From CAVSVP01 sp963731125 (lineage in GTDB: Bacteria; Pseudomonadota; Gammaproteobacteria; Competibacterales; Competibacteraceae): a stretch of DNA of 64,000 nucleotides. Numbering within the stretch: position 1 is the first letter of the stretch; each line of letters begins with the position of its first letter. Positions 19,001-27,529 of the stretch are shown one piece after another. The stretch spans positions 1 through 64,000 of the forward strand of contig CAVSVP010000036.1 in the NCBI GenBank assembly GCA_963731125.1, in the 5' to 3' direction. The notes under the pieces were generated by a model. That model was not told where the DNA came from. It worked only from the letters and a program-made list of their open reading frames with translations, and made no database searches. Position numbers and translations under genes: made by a program.

Positions 19001-19222
19001 GAGCTCCTGCAAGGCGACCTCGATGCGGTCGGTGACTTCCAGCTCCACCTCCTCGGGGCTGGCTCCCGGATAGCGGGTGCTGATGACGGCGGTTTTTACC
19101 GTGAACTCGGGATCTTCCAGCTGACCCAGACTGAAAAAGCTGGCAATACCGGCGACCACAATCAAAAACGTGGCAAAGTAGGTAACGGCGCGCTTTTCGA
19201 TGGCAACGGCGGCTAGACTCAT
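16076..19222 (-). CDS. RND efflux pump inner-membrane transporter (AcrB/MexB-like family)
   Basis: A 1048-residue RND transporter of normal length. It has the duplicated architecture of one N-terminal helix, a large periplasmic loop, six helices, a second loop and five or six helices. The proton-relay region of helix 4 reads GMMVDNAIVVADG and that of helix 10 reads GMMIKNAIVLLDEVD, so the key Asp and Lys are present. The porter-domain start (TRYPGASPEEVE, about residues 48-59) is typical. It exports hydrophobic or amphipathic compounds through an outer-membrane channel, but no TolC-like gene is in the window. The adaptor gene lies 13 bases upstream in the same operon. Confidence 0.93.
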   Translation of the reverse strand: MSLAAVAIEKRAVTYFATFLIVVAGIASFFSLGQLEDPEFTVKTAVISTRYPGASPEEVELEVTDRIEVALQELSQVDYLESWSRPGESLISINIKQEYWSDRLPQVWDEMRRKINDVRPSLPPGVQEPIISDDFGDVFGFQLALIGDGYTHAEMERFAKDLRKELSLVEGVARVELWGVQQQVIYLDVTETQLTQMGLSDSSIENTLRQQNMVVDAGRADVQENRFRISPTGEFRSPQDIGELIIRPSLTDSLQNPDGLDGSPDAARPGRSSELIRIRDIGTIKRGYRDPPFTQMRYDGMPAIGISITNMAGANVVRVGQAIDKRLGELLPGLPVGIEVRRIHWMSDIVEKAVNGFLVSFAQAVGIVLVVLAIFMGLRMGFIIGTALIITILGSFILMAIIGIDLQRMSLGALIIALGMMVDNAIVVADGIAVRVQKGMDRTQAAIEAATQPAWPLLGATVVAVMAFYPIFASTADAGEYTRTLFSVVAIALLTSWVVSVTVTPLQCVDMLPAPKRGESGKDPYGGGFFRGFRNLLELAIRFRFLTIGAMVALLVAALIGFGNVTQLFFPDSSMDKFMIDFFAPEGTRIQQVAADLEKAEDRLLADERVKDVSTFIGAGPPRFYLPVSPESPNPSYAQLIINVHDFREIDGLIAELTPQLAEDFPDTLVSIRKYGVGPSNTWSYQARFSGPAIADPAVLGTFAQRGIGILRASPLIGPMQTDWRERVQKLEPQFSQERARWASVTRDDIARTTKRAFDGRSIGLYREQDDLLPIVLRHSEQDRQNVTALDVLQVQPEMFTHTVPLSQVTDGIDVVWEDPIIGRYNRRRTIVVQANPVQGVTLPTLREAVLADFEALAAELPTGYTMEWGGEYEDTVTAQASLIPGVVPAVIVILFIIVALFNAFRPLLVILLTIPFAFIGISVGLLTFDVAFGFVALLGAMSLAGMMIKNAIVLLDEVDINLAGGMRPYDAVIYAALSRLNPVVLAAATTVLGVIPLLKDVFWIGLAVTIMAGLTFGTIMTMVMVPTLYATLYRIRAPKTEKTPSAA

Positions 19223-19235
19223 AGCGATGCTCCTG

Positions 19236-20348
19236 TCACTGAATCATAGGCCGCACCTGCTGGCCCTCGTCCAGGAAGTGCACACCGGCGGTGGCAATCA
19301 TCTCGCCGTACTCGAGTCCTTCCTCGATGACTAGTCCCGTATTGATCAGACTACCAACGCGAATTTCACGGCGGTTGACGGTGTCGGTCGATTCATCGAT
19401 CACCCAGACGTAGCTCTTGCCTTCTGTCTTGGTGGAGAATACGGCGGTAACCGGAATCACGATATTTATCTTTTCAGCGTCACTGGGCTGTCGCACTTCA
19501 CCCGACGCTCTTCCGGCCATGCCGGGCAGGATCTTAATGTCCTCAGGCTGGTCCATGACCAGCGTCACCGGAAAGGTGCGGGTCGTTTCCGTGGCCTCCG
19601 TACCAACTTCTTTGATCTCGGCCGGAATCTTGATTGCGGGGAAAGCGTCGAATTGCACCTGAATGGCGTGAACATACGGAGTCAAAGAGATCAGGGTTTC
19701 TGGAATATTGACCACGAACTCGATGCGGGTGGTGTCGAGCAGCCGTACGATACGCTGTCTCGCCTGCACGAATTCAAAATTCTGCACGTAGGTAGCGACG
19801 ATGGTACCGTCAAAGGGCGCCCGTAGGTAGGTGTAGCTGAGCGCATCCTTAGCGGCATCCACCGAAGCCTCAAGCGCCGCAACGTCGGCCTTGGCCACGT
19901 CGCGGGCTTCTCTGCTCTGATCGATTTCCGCCGGGGTGATGAGGCCCTGGTTGCGTCGCTGAATGTTCAGGTTGCGCTCGTAATCACTTTGCGCGCGTGT
20001 CAGATTGGCACGAGCTCGCTGCAGATTACCTTCGGCGTTACGCAGTTGAACCTGGAAGTCTCGCGGGTCAATGCGGGCGAGGACATCGCCCTGTTTGACT
20101 TCGTCGCCGACATTGACAGGGCGAGTGATAAGCGGGCCTGTCACGCGAAATGCCAGATCCACTTCCTGGGTGGCGCTGGCACGGCCGGGAAAACTGCGTT
20201 GTTGCAGCGCGCTGACATCGCCGACTTTCATTGCGCGGATGGGGCGAGCTACTTGCTTTTCCGGTAAATCCTCCTTGGCACAGGCAATAAGCAACAGGGT
20301 ACTTAGCAGCAGAAGTAACAGGCGTAATGCAAATGGCATTTTCATCAT
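19236..20348 (-). CDS. RND efflux periplasmic adaptor (membrane fusion protein)
   Basis: A roughly 370-residue adaptor of the HlyD/AcrA type. The signal ends in a lipobox (LLIAC), so it is probably lipid-anchored to the inner membrane. The lipoyl-like half (VGDEVKQGDVLARIDPRDF), a coiled-coil hairpin (about residues 90-165, rich in RARANLTRAQSDYE-type heptads) and the beta-barrel follow in order. I chose the ATG at 20348 because AGAAGG lies directly upstream. A TTG nine codons earlier is possible but has no ribosome site. It pairs with the RND transporter 13 bases downstream. Confidence 0.9.
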   Translation of the reverse strand: MMKMPFALRLLLLLLSTLLLIACAKEDLPEKQVARPIRAMKVGDVSALQQRSFPGRASATQEVDLAFRVTGPLITRPVNVGDEVKQGDVLARIDPRDFQVQLRNAEGNLQRARANLTRAQSDYERNLNIQRRNQGLITPAEIDQSREARDVAKADVAALEASVDAAKDALSYTYLRAPFDGTIVATYVQNFEFVQARQRIVRLLDTTRIEFVVNIPETLISLTPYVHAIQVQFDAFPAIKIPAEIKEVGTEATETTRTFPVTLVMDQPEDIKILPGMAGRASGEVRQPSDAEKINIVIPVTAVFSTKTEGKSYVWVIDESTDTVNRREIRVGSLINTGLVIEEGLEYGEMIATAGVHFLDEGQQVRPMIQ

Positions 20349-20607
20349 GCCTTCTGTTTCAGGTTGTCGGTTCAAGGAAAATCCGAAGTGAGGTGTGGGT
20401 TGCTGAATTGGGTCAGGAAATCATCCTGAAAGCATCGATCTGGAAGCTGTTATCAAGACCGTTTGCGGCGTGGATAGCGCAGTCGAGCCTACCGGGATAT
20501 ATTGACAGCGGGTCTTGAGAATAATTTCCAAATCGATATCGGGTGTTTGGCCGCAATCCGTTAGCAAGTCGCTCGTCGGCGATTTAGCCGGTGGATCTAG
20601 ACACGTT

Positions 20608-21222
20608 TTACGTGCTCGCCGCCCCCGTACCGGTCTTCCTCGTATCAACCGGTGCTCGCCGTGCCGCCAATGCGATAAACACATAGGACCAGCCGTGTAT
20701 AATCAATTCAATGGCCACGAACAAACCGATGACCCATAGTCCGGATACCGGCCACTGAGCAAGGATAAGGGCGCCGAGAACGATCGAGGCAATGCCCGAT
20801 AGAAGCGTCATCCACCGAACCTGGGCTAGTTTAAATTGCAGGGCCATAATGATGCGGAAGACGCCAATGGCGAGCAATGCAAACGCGAGCACCAGGGTGA
20901 GTGCGATGGAGGCGCCAACGGGATCGTAGATCACCAACACGCCTGCACCAAGATAGAACAGCGCAATGAAGATATTCCAAAGCAGACTTTTCCATCCTTT
21001 GTGCTTGAAAGCCTCGATGAGCTGAGCAGCTCCGCCGATTAGCAACAACACGCCGAGAAACAACACCTTGACAATCGTCAGCAAAAAGGTCATCCCGAGA
21101 CCAATTGTGCCTAGTATGATGAATAGAATTCCTAATGCTAACAACCATTTCCAGTTTTTTGTGATCGGCTCGAGTGACTCCGCCTCAAAAGCCCTGGTGG
21201 CCGTATCAGTCGTTGCATTCAT
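20608..21222 (-). CDS. HdeD/DUF308 family membrane protein
   Basis: A 204-residue membrane protein with six predicted helices in three pairs, the DUF308 pattern of HdeD-like acid-resistance proteins. Characteristic stretches are WLLALGILFIILGTIGLG (about residues 26-43), FLGVLLLIGGAAQLIEAF (about 55-72) and LSGIASIVLGALILAQWP (about 140-157). E. coli HdeD contributes to acid resistance at high cell density. Here the role is unproven. It is transcribed toward the RND genes but is separated from them by about 260 bases. Confidence 0.85.
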   Translation of the reverse strand: MNATTDTATRAFEAESLEPITKNWKWLLALGILFIILGTIGLGMTFLLTIVKVLFLGVLLLIGGAAQLIEAFKHKGWKSLLWNIFIALFYLGAGVLVIYDPVGASIALTLVLAFALLAIGVFRIIMALQFKLAQVRWMTLLSGIASIVLGALILAQWPVSGLWVIGLFVAIELIIHGWSYVFIALAARRAPVDTRKTGTGAAST

Positions 21223-21652
21223 TTTAATTCACTCTTTTTATCAACATGGGGTTGCAGTTAGCGTAACCTAACCCGTTGTTAGTGTTACCCAAAGAAGCAA
21301 AAGAATTTAAATAAACCTTTGTAAAGCGAGCGGTTGTAACAAAACTGCTGGAGTGATTTCACAAGCATGGATTATACCATCGAAAATTGTCGAAATACCA
21401 TATTTATGTATGGTTTTAGCGTAGTCAAGCCTCCGGCTGGATGGTGTGAACCACTTGCTGATGCGATACGCTATCGCTTGAAAAGGCCATCCTTTATACT
21501 TATTGGATATTACTTCATTATTACCGTCTTGAGTCAATCTCGTTATATTCAAGAAAGGGCTTCGTTATACTGATGAGTACTGTTACGTTCGCTTGGCAGG
21601 CAATGCTATCAGCTATGACTTCGATGGGCTGTTGGTACGCATACGGGTGACC
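21223..21652. other. Divergent intergenic region
   Basis: About 430 AT-rich bases separate the HdeD-like gene from the divergent hydrolase gene. The region should hold promoters for both. The open frames inside are short and show no family resemblance. I found no confident operator or RNA gene. Confidence 0.45.
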
Positions 21653-22858
21653 ATGAACCGCTTCAAACGGCGACTGCTGTTCGGCACATCCTTATTGATC
21701 CTGATTTTATTAGGGCTGGGGGTCTGGTTCTACTATGTCTATTTTGTATCCACCGACACCGCGCTATCTCGTGCCGAAGCCTTTCAGTTCCGGCGCATGA
21801 AAGTGGCGCAACTGAGCGAGCAGGGGACCTACCGATTTTTTTACGCGACCAATCGCCGTTTGCAAGCGGATGAGGGGCCGCTCAAGGAGCGCTTTGGGAC
21901 GGAACGCGAGGAAACGCTTAAGTTTGGTTTTTTCGACACTAAGATTGAGCCCACGCTGGGCCTCGGCATGATCATCAATCCGAGCGAGTGGTTCATTGAC
22001 GAGGAAATTAAGCTCCGGAATGTGCAGGCGCTGGACCAGGCTGCGTTTGTGAAACAAGTACGAGGACGCGTGCAAGACTCTCCATATCGCTCGCTGCTGG
22101 TTGTTGTCCACGGATTTCGGGAGGCCTTTCCCTCGGGTCTGCGTAAGACCGCTTTTCTCGGCCACGTCCTGGACATCAACACGCCGGTGCTGCTGTTTGA
22201 TTGGCCGGGGAATCAGGGCAGCTCGCTGCAAGGTTACCGGCGTGCGCAGCAGGTGGCTGAAGCATCTGGAGCGGAGCTTGCCCGCACGCTGGAGCTGATC
22301 ATTCGGGAAATCGAGCCTGCCCGACTGTGGTTGGTCGCGAACAGCATGGGCGGCCAGGTAGTCGCCGACGCCTTCAGCATGCTGTACCGGGAGGCGGATC
22401 TGGCCGATGCGCAGATCGAGATCGAACATGTGGTGCTGACGGCTCCGGACGTCGATCAAGAGGAGTTTGACCACCGGTTCAAACAGGAGATCGGCGCCCT
22501 GGCTCAGGATCTCACGGTGTATGTTTCCTCCAACGATCGCGCCTTGCTGATAAGCCGCATCATCAATCGGGGACGGCGGCGGGGGGAAAGCACGCTGAAC
22601 CCGTTGAACCCAAACCAGCTCGAGGAAGCCGTCAGCGTATCGGCGTTGGTCGAGCCTAACAGTGAACTCATTACTCTGGTGGATGTCACGCCGGTTAACC
22701 GCACACGCAATTTTCACAACTTCAGTTTGGAGACACCGGAGTTTTTCGACGATTTGTACCTACGGCTGACCAACACGCATATGCCCCAAAGTCGCCTGCA
22801 ATACCCGGTTCAGACCCCCGAGGGTGCGGTTTATTGGGTTCTGACACGAGGCCGGTAG
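21653..22858 (+). CDS. DUF900-type alpha/beta hydrolase, membrane-anchored
   Basis: About 401 residues. The frame is open 20 codons further upstream from a TTG, but the ATG at 21653 gives a normal basic start before one transmembrane anchor (LLFGTSLLILILLGLGVWFYY). The soluble part matches DUF900 esterases: YRFFYATNRRL near residue 60, LLVVVHGFREAF (about 167-178 of the longer frame) as oxyanion strand, and VANSMGGQV as nucleophile elbow (Ser in NSMGG). It was presumably secreted across the inner membrane with the catalytic domain in the periplasm. It is followed after 7 bases by a second, unrelated alpha/beta hydrolase. Confidence 0.82.
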   Translation: MNRFKRRLLFGTSLLILILLGLGVWFYYVYFVSTDTALSRAEAFQFRRMKVAQLSEQGTYRFFYATNRRLQADEGPLKERFGTEREETLKFGFFDTKIEPTLGLGMIINPSEWFIDEEIKLRNVQALDQAAFVKQVRGRVQDSPYRSLLVVVHGFREAFPSGLRKTAFLGHVLDINTPVLLFDWPGNQGSSLQGYRRAQQVAEASGAELARTLELIIREIEPARLWLVANSMGGQVVADAFSMLYREADLADAQIEIEHVVLTAPDVDQEEFDHRFKQEIGALAQDLTVYVSSNDRALLISRIINRGRRRGESTLNPLNPNQLEEAVSVSALVEPNSELITLVDVTPVNRTRNFHNFSLETPEFFDDLYLRLTNTHMPQSRLQYPVQTPEGAVYWVLTRGR

Positions 22859-22865
22859 CAATCCC

Positions 22866-24641
22866 ATGAGAGGCATCGCTGTGATTATCAAGCATCTGGG
22901 GTTGTATCTGAGCGTGGCGATCCTTGGCTTCGTGGTAGGAGCAGCCGCGCTCTACATTTATTGGGTGTGCAGCGGCCCCTCTCTGCAGCTCTGGCACACC
23001 GCGAAGCTGACGGCGGAATTCACCGCAGACACGGCGGATGAGATCCAAACTTTTGCTGACTACCGGCGGCTTGAAGAGCGGTTATTCGTCCAATTGGAGG
23101 AGCAGGTTTATGCTCACACCGGGACCGGGCCTGAATATGCGCTTGTCCGCTATAGTGCCGGCAGCGCCGCCGACCCGCAGCGCCGCCGGCCCAACTGGAA
23201 CCGCAGTTTTGAACTTCCCGCCGAAACGCCTACCGGCGGAGTGTTGCTGCTGCACGGCATGTCGGATTCACCTTACAGTCTACGGGCCCTAGGCGAGACC
23301 CTTAACCAGCAGGGTTATTGGGTGCTCGGTCTACGCCTGCCCGGTCACGGCACTGTGCCCTCGGGACTGTTGACCATCCGTTGGGAAGACTTGGCCGTCG
23401 CAGTGCGTCTCGGCATGGAGCACCTGGCGTCTAAGGTAGAGCAGCGACCAATCCATATTATCGGCTACTCGACTGGCGCTCCCTTGGCGCTGGATTATGC
23501 CCTCGATACGTTGGAAGGCAAGGCTGCACCGACGCCGGCCAGCCTGGTGCTGATCTCGCCGGCCATCGCCATCAGCCCAGCCGCGGCACTGGCTCAGTGG
23601 AAGGTTCGGCTGGCCCTCCTTCCGGGCTTGGAAAAGCTCGCCTGGACCCAAATCCTCCCGGAATTTGATCCGTTCAAGTACAACTCTTTCACCAGCAATG
23701 CCGGGGTCCAGGTGCACCGTTTAACGCGCTCTGTGGCTAGACGCATCGAAGACAGAGCCAGATCGGGTCTTATCGAGCATTTTCCACCTACCCTGGTGTT
23801 TCTGTCGGCCGTTGATGCTACCGTGTCGGTTGATGCGGTGGTCGACAATCTGCTCGAGCATTTGGCGCCCGATCGCCACGAACTCGTTCTGTTTGACATC
23901 AACCGTAACCGTGTCAAGTCGACCTTACTGGTCTCCGATCCGGGCCCTCTGACCGCACGGCTTATGGCTAATGATGAACTGCCTTTCGGTCTAACGCTGA
24001 TTGCCAATGAGAACGCCGAGAGTTCCACGGTCGTCAGCCGCCACAAACCACCGTTGTCAGCGCAGGCAGCGACAGCGCCCTTGGACCTTGGCTGGCCGCG
24101 GGGCGTAATCTCACTGTCTCACGTGGCCCTACCGTTCCCACCGGACGATCCTCTGTATGGCCAACGTCCGCCCGGAAACGAAGACATCCTCTTCCTCGGA
24201 CAGATCGATTTTCAGGGCGAGCGTGGCTTGTTGCAGTTTCCTGCCGACTGGCTACTGCGCTTGCGGAATAACCCTTTCTACAGTTTTCTTGAGCACCGCG
24301 TGCTTGATTGGATCGATGGCGCCAGGGTCGAGGGTGGAGATTATAGGATTAGTTGCTCAGCGTGGCGGCGCTTTACCCGGTGCCGCCGCAGGCGTGGCGG
24401 TCGGCGCCATCGGCGGCGCAATAGAGGGAAATACAGGCAAAGGAGCGGCCATTGGTGCGGGTGTGGGTGCCTTGGGAGGTGGATTACGAAGACGCCAATC
24501 AATGGAACAAGAGGCTTACGCGCAACGGCAGGCACAGGCTTATCAACAGCAGGAACTCCAAGCCTACAATCGTGCTTTCACCGCCTGCATGGAGGGGCGT
24601 GGCTATTCCATAAAATAAGGATAGAAAAGCATGCCGTATAG
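22866..24641 (+). CDS. Alpha/beta hydrolase with an out-of-frame C-terminal extension
   Basis: A 591-residue frame. One N-terminal transmembrane segment (about residues 13-37) is followed by a complete serine hydrolase: LLLHGMSDSPYSLRAL (about 130-145), nucleophile elbow GYSTGA (about 200-205) and the catalytic His region LSHVALPFPPDDPLYG (about 418-433). The family-like end FLEHRVLDWID is reached near base 24318. After that the frame reads about 108 residues of Arg, Gly and Cys-rich sequence that is the wrong frame of a glycine-zipper gene remnant. The original stop codon has evidently been lost. The catalytic domain looks intact, so the enzyme may still work with an aberrant tail. Confidence 0.75.
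   Translation: MRGIAVIIKHLGLYLSVAILGFVVGAAALYIYWVCSGPSLQLWHTAKLTAEFTADTADEIQTFADYRRLEERLFVQLEEQVYAHTGTGPEYALVRYSAGSAADPQRRRPNWNRSFELPAETPTGGVLLLHGMSDSPYSLRALGETLNQQGYWVLGLRLPGHGTVPSGLLTIRWEDLAVAVRLGMEHLASKVEQRPIHIIGYSTGAPLALDYALDTLEGKAAPTPASLVLISPAIAISPAAALAQWKVRLALLPGLEKLAWTQILPEFDPFKYNSFTSNAGVQVHRLTRSVARRIEDRARSGLIEHFPPTLVFLSAVDATVSVDAVVDNLLEHLAPDRHELVLFDINRNRVKSTLLVSDPGPLTARLMANDELPFGLTLIANENAESSTVVSRHKPPLSAQAATAPLDLGWPRGVISLSHVALPFPPDDPLYGQRPPGNEDILFLGQIDFQGERGLLQFPADWLLRLRNNPFYSFLEHRVLDWIDGARVEGGDYRISCSAWRRFTRCRRRRGGRRHRRRNRGKYRQRSGHWCGCGCLGRWITKTPINGTRGLRATAGTGLSTAGTPSLQSCFHRLHGGAWLFHKIRIEKHAV
24346..24618 (+). pseudogene. Remnant of a glycine-zipper protein gene (3' part only)
   Basis: In the frame offset from the hydrolase, the translation reads GGALPGAAAGVAVGAIGG then EGNTGKGAAIGAGVGALGGG. 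It continues with a Gln-rich helix and the end FTACMEGRGYSIK, followed by a proper stop. This is a typical glycine-zipper membrane protein C-terminal half. The signal peptide, lipobox and N-terminal half are missing, because upstream of about 24340 the same frame is only antiphase hydrolase sequence. A deletion or rearrangement joined the two genes. Confidence 0.75.
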
Positions 24642-24695
24642 TCCAATCCTTGTAATAGGACCTTGGTTTGAATATCAGTTCTGAATAGAAAAGCC

Positions 24696-27284
24696 TTAAT
24701 CGGGTCTCCCTTCCAGAGCCTGGCGAACCTTATAAGCCAAGTCTTCTTTTTGATAAGGCTTGGTGAGTAGCGCCACGCTGTCGTCAAGCCGTCCATGGTG
24801 GACGATGGCATTTTGTGTGTAGCCCGAGGTATACAGCACCTTGAGGTTGGGACGTCGGCGCTGAGCTTCGCGGGCCAGTTCAGGCCCGCTCATTCCGCCA
24901 GGCAGCACCACATCAGTAAACAGCAAATCAAAGGGTTGCCCCTGTTCCAAAAGAGCCAGAGCGGTGTGCCCGTCAGGGGCCTCCAGCACAGTGTAGCCCA
25001 GCGTGGTCAAGAGCGTAACAGCCAATTCCCGTACTCCCTCATTGTCCTCGACCACCAGTATGGTCTCACGTCCTTTGGGAAGCTTTCTCTCAGCGGAACG
25101 CTTTGTGGATGCCTGCGTAATGTCACTCTGGGTCTTGGGCAGGTATAGCTTTACCGTAATGCCTTGCCCCGGCTCACTATAGATCTTGACATGCCCGTTC
25201 GACTGCTTGGCAAATCCATAGACCATGCTTAATCCCAAGCCGCTGCCCTTACCGGTGTCCTTGGTGGTATAGAAAGGTTCAAACGCTCGCTCGAGGACCG
25301 TTGGCGACATACCGGTGCCGGTATCGCTTACCGCCAGCATCACATAGTCACCCGGAATGACATTGGTTTCGCTAGCGGTATAAGCCCCATCCAGACTGAC
25401 ATTGGCGGTCTCGATAGTAAGCTTGCCGCCCTGGGGCATTGCATCCCGGGCATTAAGGGCTAGATTCAGTAGAGAGGTTTCAACTTGATGGGGATCGACC
25501 AAGGTTTTCCACAGCCCCTCGCCCTGCATTGTCTCGATCTCAATGGCCTCTCCCAAAGTCCGATGGAGCATTGTTGTCATGCCGGCCACCAATTGGTTAA
25601 GGTCGATCACCTTAGGCTGTAACGTCTGTTTACGGGAATAGGCGAGCATTTTTTTGGTCAACTCCGCCCCCCGTAGCGCCCCTTGCCAGGCCGCCTGGGC
25701 TAATTGGTAAAGCTTGGGTTCGCTCTTAAGGTGTGTCTTGAGTATCTGCAAGTTGCCCATAATAATAGTGAGCAGGTTATTAAAATCATGAGCCAAACCA
25801 CCCGTCAACTGGCCTACCGCTTCCATCTTTTGAGCCTGGCGTAATGCCGCTTCCGTTCGCTTTTGCTCAGTGATGTCCCTGACGATGATAGCCATGGCTG
25901 AACTGCCTCTGGCTTCATCCGTCAGCCGCGACAGCGTGAGAAGTACCAAGCACGGTTTGCCGGTCTGATTCCACCAGGTTTCTTCCACATTGCGTACCTC
26001 ATCGCCTCGTTGACATTGGCTCAATAAGCCTTCTAAGCGACTGTGTTGCTGGGGTGGTACCAGGGTCTTGATGGATTGGCCGAGCAGTGCTTCCCGTGTC
26101 CAGCCGTAGACATGCTGGGCTTGGGTATTGAGGTTGAGAATTGTTCCATTAAGATCGGTAATAAAAATAGGATCGGCTGAGTCCATAAATACCTTGGATA
26201 ATTGCCGCAGTTCTTGCTCAATGCGCTTGCGCCCGGCAATCTCCGCGTGGAGTTTACGGTTGATGGCCGACAGTTCGGCTGACCGCTCTTCCATCATGTT
26301 GCGTGCCTTTCGCAGGGCTTCCTGTCCGGTCTTGCGTTCACCTATTACAGCAGCGAGAATCATATTCAATAGCGCCATCGAGAGCATAAAAATCTGCAAC
26401 TCGGTCGGGGAGGGAGGGATAGGGTAAAGCTTTAGGAGTACAACAGAGGCGACATTGATAACCAATACGGCAACCGTGGAACCAGGTAGTCCGTATCGAA
26501 AAGCGATCCCAATGATGGGTAGATATAACAGATACCAGCTATGGCCTCCGGTGACTGTTCGTCGAAAGAACACAAAGGCGGCCCATAAGGCCAAGAGCAC
26601 AAGGAGGCCGTAGCAGACAATCTCCAGGATTGCACGAAGCGGCAGCGTTATCTTGCCGGGTTCAAGCCTAACCGGCTGCTCGGTGGGTTTGGGAGTCACC
26701 CACGCCTTGATGGGTTGTCCGTGGATCAGGAGGACGGGCGTCAGAACCATAATACCGATAGCGTCGCCGATCCCCCAATCTAGCATGCCTCTCCAGTAGG
26801 CAGCTGAAGACACCATACCGGTGGCGACAAACAGGACCATGCCCAGACTGGCCACCAATAACGCTCCGCCTGCGCCAATCCCGATAAACCAAAGGGTATC
26901 GCGGAGTCGGGGAAACCTGGAGTCAAAGTCCAAGGTAGAGAGCAGCGTGCCGGCGGCTAAGCCATAGCCGCCGCTAATTAGTGCGGGAAGCAGGAGCCAA
27001 CCAGAGGGATGCTGTGGGAGCCAAAGTCCTGCTCCCGCTGTCAGCTCTAGGGCAAAGACAGCGGGTAGATAGCGCAAACCGAACAACAGCAGCACGGCGA
27101 AGGTAACCCCGGCCGGCGGGTACCATGCGCTGATATTCGGCGTAATTTCATAGAGTGCGGCCGCCTTCCAAAGCATAAACCAGCACAGAAAGTAGCTTCC
27201 AATAATGACTGCATGTTTTGCTGCGGTGGGGATTTTTTGCCAATTCCCTTTTGCTTGGCGCTGGAAACGCGGGGTGAATGTCAT
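24696..27284 (-). CDS. Hybrid sensor histidine kinase (MASE1-PAS-HisKA-HATPase-REC)
   Basis: An 862-residue hybrid kinase. The first about 310 residues are an eight- to ten-helix MASE1 sensor in the inner membrane (WYPPAGVTFAVLLLFGLRYLP near residues 55-75). A short coiled coil follows (about 325-365), then a PAS domain (about 365-480). The H-box HDFNNLL marks the phosphorylated His (about residue 503). The ATPase domain contains DTGTGMSP and GKGSGLGLSMVYG (about 655-690). The C-terminal receiver has VVEDNE and the phospho-acceptor Asp in LLFTDVVLPGG (about residue 793), plus a conserved Lys in LTKPY. No separate response regulator gene lies beside it, so its output is unknown. Confidence 0.93.
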   Translation of the reverse strand: MTFTPRFQRQAKGNWQKIPTAAKHAVIIGSYFLCWFMLWKAAALYEITPNISAWYPPAGVTFAVLLLFGLRYLPAVFALELTAGAGLWLPQHPSGWLLLPALISGGYGLAAGTLLSTLDFDSRFPRLRDTLWFIGIGAGGALLVASLGMVLFVATGMVSSAAYWRGMLDWGIGDAIGIMVLTPVLLIHGQPIKAWVTPKPTEQPVRLEPGKITLPLRAILEIVCYGLLVLLALWAAFVFFRRTVTGGHSWYLLYLPIIGIAFRYGLPGSTVAVLVINVASVVLLKLYPIPPSPTELQIFMLSMALLNMILAAVIGERKTGQEALRKARNMMEERSAELSAINRKLHAEIAGRKRIEQELRQLSKVFMDSADPIFITDLNGTILNLNTQAQHVYGWTREALLGQSIKTLVPPQQHSRLEGLLSQCQRGDEVRNVEETWWNQTGKPCLVLLTLSRLTDEARGSSAMAIIVRDITEQKRTEAALRQAQKMEAVGQLTGGLAHDFNNLLTIIMGNLQILKTHLKSEPKLYQLAQAAWQGALRGAELTKKMLAYSRKQTLQPKVIDLNQLVAGMTTMLHRTLGEAIEIETMQGEGLWKTLVDPHQVETSLLNLALNARDAMPQGGKLTIETANVSLDGAYTASETNVIPGDYVMLAVSDTGTGMSPTVLERAFEPFYTTKDTGKGSGLGLSMVYGFAKQSNGHVKIYSEPGQGITVKLYLPKTQSDITQASTKRSAERKLPKGRETILVVEDNEGVRELAVTLLTTLGYTVLEAPDGHTALALLEQGQPFDLLFTDVVLPGGMSGPELAREAQRRRPNLKVLYTSGYTQNAIVHHGRLDDSVALLTKPYQKEDLAYKVRQALEGRPD

Positions 27285-27379
27285 GGGTTGGTGAATCTGT
27301 CGGAGTTGGCTTGCTATAAGCTTAGCCGCTTTTTTTTACCCTGACCCTAAAAACCTTTCCCAAGCAGGGGGAAGAGATT

Positions 27380-27446
27380 TGTAGGAGCGAGCTTGCTCGC
27401 GCTTGGGAAGGACATCAGGGTGAGTTCGGGAGCAAGACCGCTCTTC
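27380..27446. repeat. REP-like palindromic pair
   Basis: The unit GTAGGAGCGAGCTTGCTCGCG at about 27381-27401 is very close to the REP palindrome common in Pseudomonas and some other gammaproteobacteria. About 25 bases on, GGGAGCAAGACCGCTCTTCC (27426-27445) resembles a degenerate copy in opposite orientation, as in BIME pairs. Such repeats usually lie between genes, and this one sits between the kinase and the PqiB gene. Only one clear copy was noticed in the window. Confidence 0.6.
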
Positions 27447-27529
27447 CAGGCGGATGTGGCGTCTAACACGTCCCGCCTAAAGTTCGTAGCCATCAAAGAT
27501 GATTTAATGGGCTGAATGCATTAATTTCA

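Noticed and set aside
21764..22717. Minus-strand open frame of 317 codons
   Set aside because: It lies antisense to the DUF900 hydrolase and shows no family resemblance.
23146..23160. TATAGTGCCGGC matching an arm of the inverted repeat at position 10
   Set aside because: It is inside the hydrolase coding sequence, encoding the conserved-looking RYSAG region, and only one arm is present. A chance match is likely.
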